A stretch of DNA of 64,000 nucleotides from an uncultured Alteromonadales bacterium (GTDB lineage: Bacteria > Pseudomonadota > Gammaproteobacteria > Pseudomonadales > Cellvibrionaceae). The stretch spans positions 24,745 to 88,744 of the forward strand of contig CALMJT010000039.1 in NCBI GenBank assembly GCA_937864365.1, in the 5' to 3' direction. Position numbers and translations under genes: made by a program. Positions 36,939 through 48,867 of the stretch are shown piece by piece. Positions within the stretch are counted from its first letter, which is position 1. Each line of letters begins with the position of its first letter. Below the pieces are notes generated by a model. The model was not told the origin of the DNA, did no database searches, and saw nothing but the letters and a program-made list of their open reading frames with translations.

Positions 36939-36994
36939 CAAAACTAATTGAAATTAGGAGGGTAATAAATAAAATCCCTCCTAACTTAGTTTTG
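36939..36994. terminator. Long bipartite hairpin between convergent genes, probable terminator
   Basis: Inner stem TTAGGAGGG/CCCTCCTAA with a 13-base loop, and outer stem CAAAACTAA/TTAGTTTTG, interrupted by 6 and 1 unpaired bases. The end is followed by little T, so termination rests mostly on the stem. It sits between the PLP-enzyme gene (rightward) and the TSUP gene (leftward), in a position to serve both. Confidence 0.68.
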
Positions 36995-37033
36995 TTGCTG
37001 AAATGACTTTAGTATTAAGTTTTTATTTAGAGG

Positions 37034-37816
37034 CTAAAAAAAGGCGAACTTAATACCAAGCCCCAGTAAAATAGACGCTAATACAGGTTGGAGAATTTTG
37101 TTGGGAAGCTTCGCACCGATTTTAGTACCTAAGTGGATGGCTGGGATTGATCCGATCAATAAGCAACCCAAAAGATAAAAATCTACGTTGCCCAGAAATA
37201 CCAGATGTCCTAGGCCTGCAATAAAAGTTAGAGGTACCGCATGCGCAATATCAGTTCCGACAACTTTAACAGCACTGAGACGTGGGTACAGCACAAGTAA
37301 TAATGCGGCACAAAAAGCCCCAGCACCTACTGATGATAAGGTTACAAATACTCCGAGTAGGAATCCGGCAATTACTGTAACTGTTGTGGAGTGTTTGGTG
37401 GTCCAGCGTTGATACTCTGTATTGGTGTGAGCTTGGTTTGTGAGTTTTCCTTTAAATAGAAGTACCGCTGAAGTCAGTATCAGCATAATTCCTAAGCTAG
37501 TTGTTAAAAGATGCTCGTATTCAGATGCGTTAGAGAATATGGTATCAAGCAAGAAAGTTGTTGCGATTGAGGCAGGAATACTGCCCGATGCCAATAAGAA
37601 CACCAATTTCCAATTAACAGTGCCTTGGCGTTTGTGTGCCCAAGCTCCACTGGCTTTTGTTATCGACGCGTATAAAAGGTCTGTACCGATTGCAACATTG
37701 AATGGAAATCCAAAAAGCAACAATAATGGTGTCATAATAGAGCCACCACCAACGCCGGTTATGCCTATCGCTAATCCGACCGCTGCGCCGGCTAATATGA
37801 ATTGAAATATTTCCAT
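37034..37816 (-). CDS. TSUP (TauE/SafE) family membrane transporter
   Basis: 260-aa membrane protein with about eight hydrophobic segments. The N-terminal GLAIGITGVGGGSIMTPLLLLFGFP and the mid-protein GVFVTLSSVGAGAFCAALLL are the two repeated glycine-rich motifs of the TSUP family (sulfite/sulfonate and organic-anion exporters). It is divergent from cysB with a 155-bp gap, so regulation by CysB is possible. That would fit a sulfite or thiosulfate transporter but is inference. Confidence 0.9.
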   Translation of the reverse strand: MEIFQFILAGAAVGLAIGITGVGGGSIMTPLLLLFGFPFNVAIGTDLLYASITKASGAWAHKRQGTVNWKLVFLLASGSIPASIATTFLLDTIFSNASEYEHLLTTSLGIMLILTSAVLLFKGKLTNQAHTNTEYQRWTTKHSTTVTVIAGFLLGVFVTLSSVGAGAFCAALLLVLYPRLSAVKVVGTDIAHAVPLTFIAGLGHLVFLGNVDFYLLGCLLIGSIPAIHLGTKIGAKLPNKILQPVLASILLGLGIKFAFF

Positions 37817-37893
37817 TTTTTGAGCTAATTAGAAGGAATGTGAAGTATTTGTGTAAAAATTCTGTCAGGGGTGGCAAATATATAGGTTAATAA

Positions 37894-38946
<1,053 letters not shown>

Positions 38947-38988
38947 TGTATCGAGAAGTTTTTATAAGCAACTAGCCTTTCTAAAAAA

Positions 38989-39008
38989 GAGTGAAACGGA
39001 CTTCACTC
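38989..39008 (+). terminator. Possible weak terminator after cysB
   Basis: Perfect 7-bp stem GAGTGAA/TTCACTC with a six-base loop ACGGAC, 43 bp after the cysB stop. The T-run after it is weak. Confidence 0.4.
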
Positions 39009-39105
39009 CTTGTCAGTTTTAGCGATTACTTCTTAATTTTCCAATAATTGTCTAAGTCCCCGAGCGCTGATTGTTTCTCAGCAACTTCATTTCTAAATTA
39101 ATAGT

Positions 39106-39387
39106 TTAAGACTTCATTGGCTCCAATACTTCTTTTGCAAATTTAATATAAATTGTATGCACTTCCGGCTCACTGCCGTCTTTATAAACCACAAAAAAAG
39201 GCGCTCTTGCGACATCCAGTTCTTTAGCGAGCTGCATTCCCGCGCTTTCCGGATCGCGCTCATCGGCTACAATTATTTCATCAATTAAATGAGTCAATTC
39301 ACTTTTTTCGAGCTTTTCCAAAACCTCACCACATTTTTTACAAGGTGAGCCGTCAGCTAAGATCTTCTTTACCATGACTATTTTCAT
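39106..39387 (-). CDS. Small thioredoxin/glutaredoxin-fold protein with CxxC
   Basis: 93 aa. It begins MKIVMVKKILADGSPCKKCGE with Cys16 and Cys19 forming a CxxC, and has a likely cis-proline loop in LDVARAPFFVVYKDG. This pattern fits a thioredoxin-like fold, closer to glutaredoxin-like small proteins than to thioredoxin itself. No exact family is recognised. It lies between convergent cysB and leftward pabB. Confidence 0.7.
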   Translation of the reverse strand: MKIVMVKKILADGSPCKKCGEVLEKLEKSELTHLIDEIIVADERDPESAGMQLAKELDVARAPFFVVYKDGSEPEVHTIYIKFAKEVLEPMKS

Positions 39388-39427
39388 ATCAAACCTATTT
39401 AATATCGTTAAGCCGTTTATGTTCTCT

Positions 39428-40822
39428 TTAAGATTTATTGGTATTGTGCATAAAGTCGTTTAATCCATCAATTAAACGCTGAATTTTCGTAAGCGACTCC
39501 GAATATTCTGCACTTGGCGTGGAATCGGCGACAATTCCGCCGCCTCCAGCGATAGACATTGTCTGGTTAAAACCGGTAATGGTTCGAATTGCAATATTGG
39601 TATCAAAATCACCGGAAGCGCTTAAGTAGCCAATTGAGCCACAATAAAGCTCTCTGGGTGCTGCTTCTAATTCGGCAATTATTTCACAGGCCCTTTTCTT
39701 GGGTGCTCCGGTGATTGATCCACCAGGGAAGCAATCTTTGAAAACTTCTAGCCCGTGTGCATTGGTAATATGGGCGCTGATAAGACTTTCTAAATGGTGA
39801 ACATTGGCGTAACTTTTTAGCGAATAGAGTTCATTCACAATCACAGAATTGCGAATAGCATTCTTTGAAAGATCGTTGCGCAGTAAGTCTACAATCATTA
39901 AGTTTTCAGCTTGATCTTTGGCGCTCGATTTTAATTCTTGAGCATTTTGAAGGTCGATATCCGGGTCGGTGCTCCGAGGTCTCGTGCCTTTAATGGGTTT
40001 AGTCAGATAAAAATCACCGGTTTTTTTTAGAAATGTCTCCGGAGAAAAGCTTAAAATCTCTACGCCTGCAAACTTGCCGTAGCAGCTGTAAGGCGCGGGC
40101 ATTATTTCTCGTAATTTGCGATAAGCCCAATAAGAATTTCCTCTAAACTTAGATGCAAAAGTTTGTGTGAGGTTTGCTTGGTATATATCTCCGTCGGTAA
40201 TATGATTTTTTACCCGTGTAAACGCGTTGAGATATTGGCCATAATTCCAGAGGGCTTCAAAACCGTCTAATTCAAAGGGACAGTCTTCATAGTGCAAGCC
40301 AGTTGAGCTAATCTTTTCATCGACCTTATTGGCCAGTTTCTGGGTATATTGTGAGATGCATTTTCGTATGGAGTCTTCTATACCCGCATCTAGCGAATTC
40401 AATTTCGAAAAAAATGCCTTCTTTTCGTGGTGATCGAAGACAAACGAGTAATTAAAATAAGCCCAAAAGTATTTAGGAATTCCTAAAACCGAAGGTTTAT
40501 GGTTTGTTACGGAGAGTTGTTCAATTCCTGCTTCGTAACTGAAATAGCCCATAAAGCCGTGGGTAAATGGCAATTGGGTGTCTTCACAAGATATGGTTGA
40601 TATCTTCAAAAACTCTTGGCGCAAATGTTCGAAAGGGGACTTCTCCTGGTTGTTGTTATCTGGCGAGACGGAGAACACCGGTGTCGCTGAGAGAATGTCG
40701 TAGCGCTCGTTTGAAAAATGCGGCCAGCCACTGTCAAGCCAAACTGCCCCTGGAAGTGTTTGAATTTGGTCAAATAGAAGCTCTACGGAAGGGCTATATG
40801 GTATTTCTACAGTCGTTAGCAA
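39428..40822 (-). CDS. pabB: PabB aminodeoxychorismate synthase component I
   Basis: Converts chorismate, with ammonia from PabA, to 4-amino-4-deoxychorismate in folate synthesis (464 aa). The chorismate-binding motif TKPIKGTRPRS contains the PabB-specific catalytic Lys (anthranilate synthase has Ala there). Other family segments are NLMIVDLLRNDL, FPGGSITGAPK and AGGGIVADSTP. Its partner pabA and the lyase gene pabC are not in the window. Confidence 0.95.
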   Translation of the reverse strand: MLTTVEIPYSPSVELLFDQIQTLPGAVWLDSGWPHFSNERYDILSATPVFSVSPDNNNQEKSPFEHLRQEFLKISTISCEDTQLPFTHGFMGYFSYEAGIEQLSVTNHKPSVLGIPKYFWAYFNYSFVFDHHEKKAFFSKLNSLDAGIEDSIRKCISQYTQKLANKVDEKISSTGLHYEDCPFELDGFEALWNYGQYLNAFTRVKNHITDGDIYQANLTQTFASKFRGNSYWAYRKLREIMPAPYSCYGKFAGVEILSFSPETFLKKTGDFYLTKPIKGTRPRSTDPDIDLQNAQELKSSAKDQAENLMIVDLLRNDLSKNAIRNSVIVNELYSLKSYANVHHLESLISAHITNAHGLEVFKDCFPGGSITGAPKKRACEIIAELEAAPRELYCGSIGYLSASGDFDTNIAIRTITGFNQTMSIAGGGGIVADSTPSAEYSESLTKIQRLIDGLNDFMHNTNKS

Positions 40823-40983
40823 CTTTGACTCGCTCGAAATAAAAAGCTGGCATTATAGTTAGGCTCAGGCTAATGACAATGTTTGCTAGTATTTAGTATT
40901 GGGCGTTTTTCACCCTTCGAATCATTCAGCGAGCGATTCTAGCGTGTTCAGCCATTTTGTGGTCAGTCTTTCGGAGCGTACTT

Positions 40984-41298
40984 GTGTTTAAACCATTAGA
41001 AAAGCTGCATCGCTTATACGATGGCTACATGGCCGCACATAAAATTGATAATCTTGATGTTTTACTGATTCAGTATGATGGCAAGATCTACGGATTCAAA
41101 AATAACTGCCCGCATCAAAACGTACCTTTAACCTATGGAACTCTAGAAAACGGCAACATTCGATGCCCATTGCATGGTTTTGAGTTTCGGCTGCGGGACG
41201 GACGACCTGTAATGGGGGCTTGCGCTGCGTTAGAGTCGGTAGATCTCGTTTATAATGGCAATGTAGTTGGTGTCGATTATCAAGTGGATGATCGTTAA
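40984..41298 (+). CDS. Rieske [2Fe-2S] domain protein
   Basis: 104-aa single-domain ferredoxin-like protein. The cluster ligands are CPHQNVPL and CPLHGFEF (CxH...CxxH). It starts at a GTG (40984) with GGAGCGTACTT directly upstream; an upstream frame from 40957 lacks support. Related small Rieske proteins serve oxygenases or unknown redox roles. It is 3 bp from the stop of a convergent GNAT gene. Confidence 0.85.
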   Translation: MFKPLEKLHRLYDGYMAAHKIDNLDVLLIQYDGKIYGFKNNCPHQNVPLTYGTLENGNIRCPLHGFEFRLRDGRPVMGACAALESVDLVYNGNVVGVDYQVDDR

Positions 41299-41301
41299 TT
41301 G

Positions 41302-42291
41302 TTAGAGGTTCAACTCTTTAAAGTCTGGATGAGTGAACGATCGCGCATCCCAAATGCGATAGAATTCTTCTCTTAGCAGCTCTTTTTTAGCATTACTCAA
41401 TCGAGTTTGAATGCCGGTGAGTTGTTCACCGTCCAAATGAATTTCCACCGAATTCTGCGCATTTGTAATGATGAGCGCCGAGAAATCGTTTTGATCGGTA
41501 TTTAAGCATTTGAGCTTCAACTTGCTTGGTAGTCGTCGCGAAAGATCAATAAGGCTTCGTATCAGTGTAGCTCCTGAATCGTAAGAACCGATTACGATTT
41601 TTACTTCTGAGTCGGTGTTAGTAAGCAGTTTTGTTTTCAACGCTTCAAGAAATTGGTGTGACGACACAAGGCGTAATAAGGCTGTCGAGCAGGTGATCAT
41701 TAGCTCTGCGCGGGATTGCTCAAGACAATTTAACAGGGAGGCTTCGCAGTCTTGGGTTGACTTTAGCGCGCGTCTTAGTGGTTGAGGTTCTGGAGAGTAA
41801 TTTGTCTCAGAGGATTCATTGGTGTTTGTTTGAGTGACAAAGAAGCTCGCTAACGCAAATTTCATGTGTTTATGGGGAATATTCGCATCCATAAACACTT
41901 CGCCTTCACAGGCGTATCCCAATGATTCGTAAAAGCCAATTGCGCTTGTTTGTGCATCGAGTTTGGGTGTTTGACCCTTTTCCAAAACTGCTTGGGTGCA
42001 AAACTCCATGAGTTTTTGGCCGACGCCTAATCCACGGAAGTTTTTGACAATGGCAACGCGACCAATTTTTCCTTCTGGGGAAATCCGAGCGCAACCAATG
42101 GCTTCAATGTGGTTTTTTGAGCGAACAATCACCTGGGTGTATAGATGATCTTTGCCATCAAGTTCGTCTTGCTCAGATACACCTTGCTCTTCGATAAAAA
42201 CTTCACGCCGAATCGCGCACAATTCAGATTCAGATTTTTCCCAATTCGTGATTTCTACAGAAATATCATTCTTCGAAAGAAAGCTGTTCAT
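41302..42291 (-). CDS. GNAT acetyltransferase fused to an uncharacterised C-terminal domain
   Basis: 329 aa. The N-terminal ~150 residues are a GNAT domain of ElaA-like type: LCAIRREVFIEEQGVSEQDELDGKD, GRVAIVKNFRGLGVGQKLM (acetyl-CoA loop) and GFYESLGY. A linker of about 30 residues leads to a second domain (about 180-329) containing AELMITCSTALLRLVSSHQFLEAL and VKIVIGSYDSGATLIRSLIDLSRRLPSKL, which resembles a PLD-like or nucleotidyl-binding fold by eye. I do not recognise it. It is the last gene of the leftward rluE-to-roxA block. Confidence 0.78.
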   Translation of the reverse strand: MNSFLSKNDISVEITNWEKSESELCAIRREVFIEEQGVSEQDELDGKDHLYTQVIVRSKNHIEAIGCARISPEGKIGRVAIVKNFRGLGVGQKLMEFCTQAVLEKGQTPKLDAQTSAIGFYESLGYACEGEVFMDANIPHKHMKFALASFFVTQTNTNESSETNYSPEPQPLRRALKSTQDCEASLLNCLEQSRAELMITCSTALLRLVSSHQFLEALKTKLLTNTDSEVKIVIGSYDSGATLIRSLIDLSRRLPSKLKLKCLNTDQNDFSALIITNAQNSVEIHLDGEQLTGIQTRLSNAKKELLREEFYRIWDARSFTHPDFKELNL

Positions 42292-42347
42292 AGTTATGTT
42301 GGCAATTTGGTGTAAGTTAACCGTAGATCGTAATTAGAGGAGTACGA

Positions 42348-43562
42348 TTACGACTGTACGAGAAGTAACTCTTTTTCGATCAGCAGCTCAAGTAAGGCAT
42401 AGGTATTAATTTGCTGTTGAGTATCTCCCATTTCGGCTATTTTTTGCAGTGAGCCGGATGAGAATTGCAAATTACTTGAGAGCGCCTTTGCAAGTTCAAT
42501 ATGACAAAGAAATTCTCTGCCATCAATGAATAAAAGGGCGGTTTCTTGGGATTTCGGGAAGTAAGCTGTTCGAATTCCGGGGCAAAATTCAAAGGCTTTT
42601 TCTTTTACTAGCCTCTTAACGGTATTTGCATTCAGTTCGCACGACGGCGTGGACTGGGACCAAGGGCATAAGTCTTCGTACTTGCTTTCAGTCATGTATC
42701 GTCCAAACCAAGATGCCAGCGCCTCCGGGTTGGAGATAATCGATACGAGTTGCTGTTGTATATTTTCAATCGTCGCAACAGAAATCTCGCCGCAATTATT
42801 CAGTTGCTCGGTATTTTTCCGAGAGTCGGAATAACGATAATTGCTGGGTAGTGTGTTGCAGAGTTCGCCACTGAAGTGCGAAAGAATTTCGCTATAGCTC
42901 GGTGCTCGAAACCCTACAGATATTGTCGTGCATTCGCCTTGGGCAATTCCCCAATGGGCTTTACCGGCGGGAATATAGAGGAGGTCACCGGGTTTTGCTA
43001 AAAATTCAGCTTCGGTCTTAAAGTGTCTAATTTGATTGAGAGGTGAGCCTTCCACTTTCTCTGTACTGTCGTCGCATTGTTGTCCAATTCGCCACAGTCT
43101 TTCTCCTTCTAATTGAATGAGAAAAACGTCGTAGTAATCGAAATGCGGACCTACACCACCTTGGTCTGTGGCGTAGCTGATCATAATGTCGTCAATTCGC
43201 CAATTGGGTAAAAAGCGAAAGCGCGATAAAAATTCTGTGTATTCAGGAGCCCAAAAGTCTACGGCTTGAACAAGCAGTGTCCAATGTGATTCAGGTAGAG
43301 TTGTAAAGTCTGATTCTAAAAATGGGCCGTGTTTTAAGGTCCATTGGTTTTCGGGATTGGAGTCTTGTTTTGATTCGATAATCAAACGAGATTCGACGTC
43401 TTCCTCAAGGGACAATCCGGCTAGTTCGTCCGCAGGAAATTCCGGCAGAGAGTCTTTAAAGCATTCAGAGACAAATAAGTATTTTCTCTGCCAGTGATGT
43501 TTTAGGAACTCATCAATACTAAGCTCGCCCAGGTTCTTCAAAATTTCGTTACTCGAAGTCAT
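42348..43562 (-). CDS. roxA: RoxA/YcfD ribosomal-protein arginine hydroxylase (JmjC cupin)
   Basis: 2-oxoglutarate/Fe(II) oxygenase that hydroxylates an arginine of ribosomal protein L16 in E. coli (404 aa). The iron ligands are His140 and Asp142 in GPHFDYYDVFLIQLEGERLW, and His203 in IPAGKAHWG. A C-terminal winged-helix-like dimer domain follows. It lies 33 bp after purB on the same strand. Confidence 0.93.
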   Translation of the reverse strand: MTSSNEILKNLGELSIDEFLKHHWQRKYLFVSECFKDSLPEFPADELAGLSLEEDVESRLIIESKQDSNPENQWTLKHGPFLESDFTTLPESHWTLLVQAVDFWAPEYTEFLSRFRFLPNWRIDDIMISYATDQGGVGPHFDYYDVFLIQLEGERLWRIGQQCDDSTEKVEGSPLNQIRHFKTEAEFLAKPGDLLYIPAGKAHWGIAQGECTTISVGFRAPSYSEILSHFSGELCNTLPSNYRYSDSRKNTEQLNNCGEISVATIENIQQQLVSIISNPEALASWFGRYMTESKYEDLCPWSQSTPSCELNANTVKRLVKEKAFEFCPGIRTAYFPKSQETALLFIDGREFLCHIELAKALSSNLQFSSGSLQKIAEMGDTQQQINTYALLELLIEKELLLVQS

Positions 43563-43595
43563 AGCGAGCTTAGCTTCCTAGGTTGATGTAAGTTG

Positions 43596-44963
<1,368 letters not shown>

Positions 44964-45087
44964 TTAAACCGTTGCTGTGGATGTAAAAGTGAACCGATTA
45001 ATGACTGATATTCCTCAAATATTAGCCATAACCACCGAAAAAGCGCGCGATAATACCCGAAATTTTAGTATTTGTGGGAAACTTTGG

Positions 45088-45720
45088 TCATTTTTCGTTT
45101 CGCACAGATTGGTGCAGTAGATCGGCCGCAGTGATAATTTTGCTTCGGTTGAGTATCAGATTTATACGGGAGCCGCCAACTTGTCGCCAGAGCGTTACTG
45201 ATCTGACGCCTGCCAGTAGCAGGGCACGGATGTGGTTTGCAATACGAACCTGTTGAAGATAATCGTAAGAACCTCGAATTTGAATTCGAAATGTAAAAGT
45301 ACTGAGCGTATCTGCATAGATATCGGCTAGATTGGCTAGGATATTGTCATGCATAACATCAAAATGTTCTAGCTGGGCTCTACAGCGCTCGATTCTCTGT
45401 GCGATAACGCTGAGCATGGCATTATTCCCGGCCAGTTTTTTCTGCAAATGGAGCAAACTCAACGTATAGCGCATGCTATCGGAATAGTTGGGGGTGTTCA
45501 GTTTTTCGAGCATTTGCACCAACATGTTTAGACCGAGCTCTAAATCTTGAACCTGGTTATACACATCGATTGTGCTTTTAGGGGAGGTTTTGAATATGCT
45601 GTTTATTAAAACGCGCGCATTGCCTGCTGTGGTTGTGCCGTGTTTTGCCAGCTGTTCTACCATCGCGACAGATTGAAGGGTCGCGGCTAAAGCAATAGTT
45701 TGTGATTCGATATCTGCCAT
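45088..45720 (-). CDS. hflD: HflD, high frequency lysogenization protein homologue
   Basis: 210 aa, alpha-helical peripheral membrane protein; E. coli HflD interferes with phage lambda CII, and its cellular function is unknown. The first helix QTIALAATLQSVAMVEQLAKHG and the YSDSMRYTLSLLHLQKKL region are family-like. It is placed between mnmA and purB, which is its conserved location. Confidence 0.92.
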   Translation of the reverse strand: MADIESQTIALAATLQSVAMVEQLAKHGTTTAGNARVLINSIFKTSPKSTIDVYNQVQDLELGLNMLVQMLEKLNTPNYSDSMRYTLSLLHLQKKLAGNNAMLSVIAQRIERCRAQLEHFDVMHDNILANLADIYADTLSTFTFRIQIRGSYDYLQQVRIANHIRALLLAGVRSVTLWRQVGGSRINLILNRSKIITAADLLHQSVRNEK

Positions 45721-45816
45721 TGACTCTTCGATAAATAATTACACCAACCCCACAGTCGCTACAGAATTTTTGCAACATGTGAAGCGTGTTTTAGGTGACT
45801 GCAATTCGATTAACAT

Positions 45817-46953
45817 TTAACGGTTATAACCGGCTTCAATTACGGCTCCGCCCAGACAAATTTCCCCATGATAAAAAACCACCGATTGGCCTGGAGTGAT
45901 CGCTCTTTGGGGTTCGTCAAAATGTATTGTTAACGTTTCGTTACCGTCGTTGTTAGATGCATTAATTGTAACGGTTGCCATTTGATCGGGTTGGCGATAT
46001 CGAGTCTTAACCTGGGCTCGAAACTCCTTGGTTTCAGGGAAGTTCTTGTTTATCCAACAAATTTGCGAAGCTTTAAGAGAGTCTTTAAACAACAGTGGGT
46101 GATTTTTACCCTGCACAACGACCAACTGATTGTTGTTGAGATCTTTTTCGGCAACATACCAAGGTTGTTCCGGAGCACCTTTAACTCCGCCGATTCCTAA
46201 GCCTTGTCGCTGTCCTAGCGTGTGATACATCAGACCTGCATGCTCGCCAAGAATATTGCCATGATCGTCAATAATTTCTCCTGGCTGAGCGGGCAAATAT
46301 TGTTCTAAGAAATCCTTGAAACGGCGTTCGCCAATAAAGCAGATGCCGGTGCTGTCTTTTTTGTTGTGGGTAACCAAATCGTGCTTTTCAGCGAGGGCGC
46401 GAACATCGGGCTTTTCCATTTCGCCTATGGGAAACAAGCTGGTGGCGAACTCGTCTTCACCTACCGCGTGAACGAAATAACTTTGGTCTTTATTGTTATC
46501 CAGTCCTTTTAACAGGTAAGTATGGCCATCAATGTCTTTGCGGCGAACGTAATGACCGGTCGCGATTAGTGAAGCGCCTAGCGCTTGTGCGTATTCTAAA
46601 AAGACTTTGAATTTAATTTCGCGGTTACAAAGAATATCGGGATTAGGTGTGCGGCCTGCTTGGTATTCGGCCAAAAAATGCTCAAAAACATTATCCCAAT
46701 ATTCGGCGGCAAAATTTGCCGTATGTAAAGGAATACCTAGCTTGTCGCAGACTTTTTCGGCATCGGCCAAATCCGCCTTTGCAGTACAATACTCGGTACC
46801 GTCGTCCTCATCCCAATTCTTCATAAACAAACCTTCAACCTGGTAGCCCTGTTGTTGAAGAAGTAACGCCGCTACGGAGGAGTCTACACCGCCAGACATG
46901 CCGACGATTACTTTGTTTGCTTGGGAGTTAGATGCGGTTGTAAGGGTATCCAT
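45817..46953 (-). CDS. mnmA: MnmA tRNA 2-thiouridylase
   Basis: Adds sulfur at C2 of U34 in Lys, Glu and Gln tRNAs (378 aa). The PP-loop SGGVDSS (20-26), the catalytic Cys109 in [12 protein letters not shown] and Cys205 in [13 protein letters not shown] are all present. It accepts sulfur from TusE, whose gene is at 7044-7382, so both ends of the relay are in this window. It lies 30 bp after nudJ. Confidence 0.97.
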   Translation of the reverse strand: MDTLTTASNSQANKVIVGMSGGVDSSVAALLLQQQGYQVEGLFMKNWDEDDGTEYCTAKADLADAEKVCDKLGIPLHTANFAAEYWDNVFEHFLAEYQAGRTPNPDILCNREIKFKVFLEYAQALGASLIATGHYVRRKDIDGHTYLLKGLDNNKDQSYFVHAVGEDEFATSLFPIGEMEKPDVRALAEKHDLVTHNKKDSTGICFIGERRFKDFLEQYLPAQPGEIIDDHGNILGEHAGLMYHTLGQRQGLGIGGVKGAPEQPWYVAEKDLNNNQLVVVQGKNHPLLFKDSLKASQICWINKNFPETKEFRAQVKTRYRQPDQMATVTINASNNDGNETLTIHFDEPQRAITPGQSVVFYHGEICLGGAVIEAGYNR

Positions 46954-46982
46954 TGAGCCAAATATGATAGTTGTTTGGTGAA

Positions 46983-47441
46983 TTAAACAGCGCTTAGATA
47001 AGTCACGAGTGTTGCCGGGAATATGTTGCCTTTAAGGTAGTTTTCAATAGATTCTATAATCATTGGGCTACGCAACATTTCCTGTTTTTGTTGGATTTCG
47101 TTCAGTGTCATCCAGTGTGCGGCGATGATACCTGTATCCAATGTAAAAGGCTCGCGTTTGTGAATTGGCGTTGCGCAAAAAGTGTTTCTAACGTAGGTCA
47201 CACCGTTACTGGCTTTAAATATGCAAACACCCAAAAAGCCGGTTATGTCAACCTCCCAGCCAGTTTCTTCGAGCGTCTCGCGCTTGGCTGCGGCAATCAG
47301 GCTCTCATTGGCTTCTAAATGTCCAGCGGGTTGGTTAAATCGGGTTTCGCCGTTAATCTGTTCTTCAACAATCAGAAATTGATTTTGCTGCGAGACAACG
47401 GTGGCGACCGTGACGTGAGGGTTAAATTCTCTGGAGTTCAT
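46983..47441 (-). CDS. nudJ: NudJ-like Nudix hydrolase
   Basis: 152 aa. The Nudix box [23 protein letters not shown] has all conserved residues. E. coli NudJ acts on thiamine pyrophosphate precursors and nucleotides; the substrate here is not certain. It lies between rluE and mnmA, its conserved place. Confidence 0.93.
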   Translation of the reverse strand: MNSREFNPHVTVATVVSQQNQFLIVEEQINGETRFNQPAGHLEANESLIAAAKRETLEETGWEVDITGFLGVCIFKASNGVTYVRNTFCATPIHKREPFTLDTGIIAAHWMTLNEIQQKQEMLRSPMIIESIENYLKGNIFPATLVTYLSAV

Positions 47442-47482
47442 AACGGATATTTATGGATAAATGCAGTAGAGTTGAAGATTAA

Positions 47483-48037
47483 TTATGCCCGAGGCAAAAA
47501 CACATTTTCTTTGCGAATTTGACCAACCGCGATGTCATTGAGCGCCCAAGTGCCAATTCGAGCACGAATTAAACGTAACGTTGGATGGCCTACGGCAGCG
47601 GTCATTCGGCGAACTTGCCGATTTCGGCCTTCTGTAATGGTGAGTTCAATCCAAGAGGTTGTGTCGTTATTTCTTTGGCGAATGGGAGGGTCTCTTGGCC
47701 ATACGTTTTCGGGCTTATAGAGCCGAGCTTTTGCCGGTTTTGTTTTTCCGTCATTGAGCGTTACCCCTCGTCTTAATTTATTCAATGCAATCTCATCAGG
47801 AATGCCTTCAACCTGCACCCAATAGGTTTTTGGCAGTTTAAATTTGGGGTTGGCAATTTGATTCTGTAACGCGCCATCGTTGGTCAACAGAAGTAAACCT
47901 TCCGAGTCAAAATCGAGACGACCGGCCGGATAAAAATCTTTTTCTGAAATGTAGTTACTTAACGTAGGGCGGTTTTCTTTGTCGGTAAACTGACTCAAAA
48001 CCCCATAGGGTTTATTAAACAAAATTATATTGGGCAT
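47483..48037 (-). CDS. rluE: RluE 23S rRNA pseudouridine synthase
   Basis: Makes pseudouridine 2457 in 23S rRNA in E. coli (184 aa). It is a RsuA-type enzyme without the S4 domain: MPNIILFNKPYGVLSQFT at the start, the catalytic AGRLDFDSEGLLLLTNDG (Asp) and EGRNRQVRRMTAAVGHPTLRLIR. It is the first gene of the leftward rluE-nudJ-mnmA-hflD-purB block. Confidence 0.94.
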   Translation of the reverse strand: MPNIILFNKPYGVLSQFTDKENRPTLSNYISEKDFYPAGRLDFDSEGLLLLTNDGALQNQIANPKFKLPKTYWVQVEGIPDEIALNKLRRGVTLNDGKTKPAKARLYKPENVWPRDPPIRQRNNDTTSWIELTITEGRNRQVRRMTAAVGHPTLRLIRARIGTWALNDIAVGQIRKENVFLPRA

Positions 48038-48215
48038 TCGCTGGCCTAGAGCTAAGACATTTATAGTGGCATTGTAACTGCTACATTGTATCTGCTAAGA
48101 GGCTTTTTCTCAGGTTTGGCGGTAAAAAAGTGGCAGGCATTGTTATGACCGAGAAATGTAAAAACTTGTGTGATATGAGTTTTTTACAATTTGAAGAGCA
48201 GTTAATTTGAAAGTT

Positions 48216-48246
48216 TAATGAGCGGTACTACTTGATCCACTCATTA
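48216..48246 (-). terminator. Possible terminator downstream of cspD
   Basis: Inverted repeat TAATGAGCGG/CCACTCATTA with one mismatch and an 11-base loop. On the leftward transcript it is 90 bp after cspD. The U-run on that strand is poor. It could instead be bidirectional. Confidence 0.4.
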
Positions 48247-48335
48247 AATTTTTGTGACGCAATAGCGCTCTGAGAACGTGTCGCTCACAGTTGTAGACAA
48301 GTTGAATGGTTTTGTCAGTTGTTGGTGAATGGTGT

Positions 48336-48593
48336 TTAGTTTAATAAAGCCATAGGGGGACTTTCAGACTCGTTAGAACTAATTTTAAACGATTTGGGTT
48401 CAATACCGACGGCATGCATACCTTTATCGCCTTTAACAACATCAAAGTTGACTTGTTGGCCGGCTTTTAAGGTTTTATAACCATCCATTGTAATTGCAGA
48501 ATAGTGAGCGAATAGTTCGTCACCACCGTTGTCTGGAAGGATAAATCCATAACCTTTGGCATTATTGAACCACTTGACGGTACCTGATTGCAT
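48336..48593 (-). CDS. cspD: CspD-like cold-shock domain protein
   Basis: 85 aa. The cold-shock domain occupies residues 1-68: MQSGTVKWFNNAKGYGFILPD (RNP1 KGYGFI) and DELFAHYSAI (RNP2), with a short Ser/Glu-rich tail. Its divergent pairing with clpS-clpA is the typical arrangement of cspD, which inhibits replication in stationary phase in E. coli. Confidence 0.94.
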   Translation of the reverse strand: MQSGTVKWFNNAKGYGFILPDNGGDELFAHYSAITMDGYKTLKAGQQVNFDVVKGDKGMHAVGIEPKSFKISSNESESPPMALLN

Positions 48594-48867
48594 AGCAGAT
48601 TTCCTATTTTATGGGTATAAGCCATGAGCTGATGCATGAACTTAAAATTGTTATTTTTTTATTAGGCCCAATATTTTTATTATAAAAATGCTTTGTGCGG
48701 AGATATTGGATAATGCGCTTTTGATAATAAAGCGCATGGATATACTCATATGAAATTTAATAAATTGTCAAGTCCAATTGGTTGATCCTAATTGAGACTT
48801 CACTTATCTTGTAGTTAGAATCGGGGAGCAGAACTCTTTGAATCCGTGCAAAAAGGTTTGGGGTAAT

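Noticed and set aside
37440..37805. 121-codon frame antisense to the TSUP gene
   Set aside because: Shadow of a well-supported membrane protein; no ribosome site or family.
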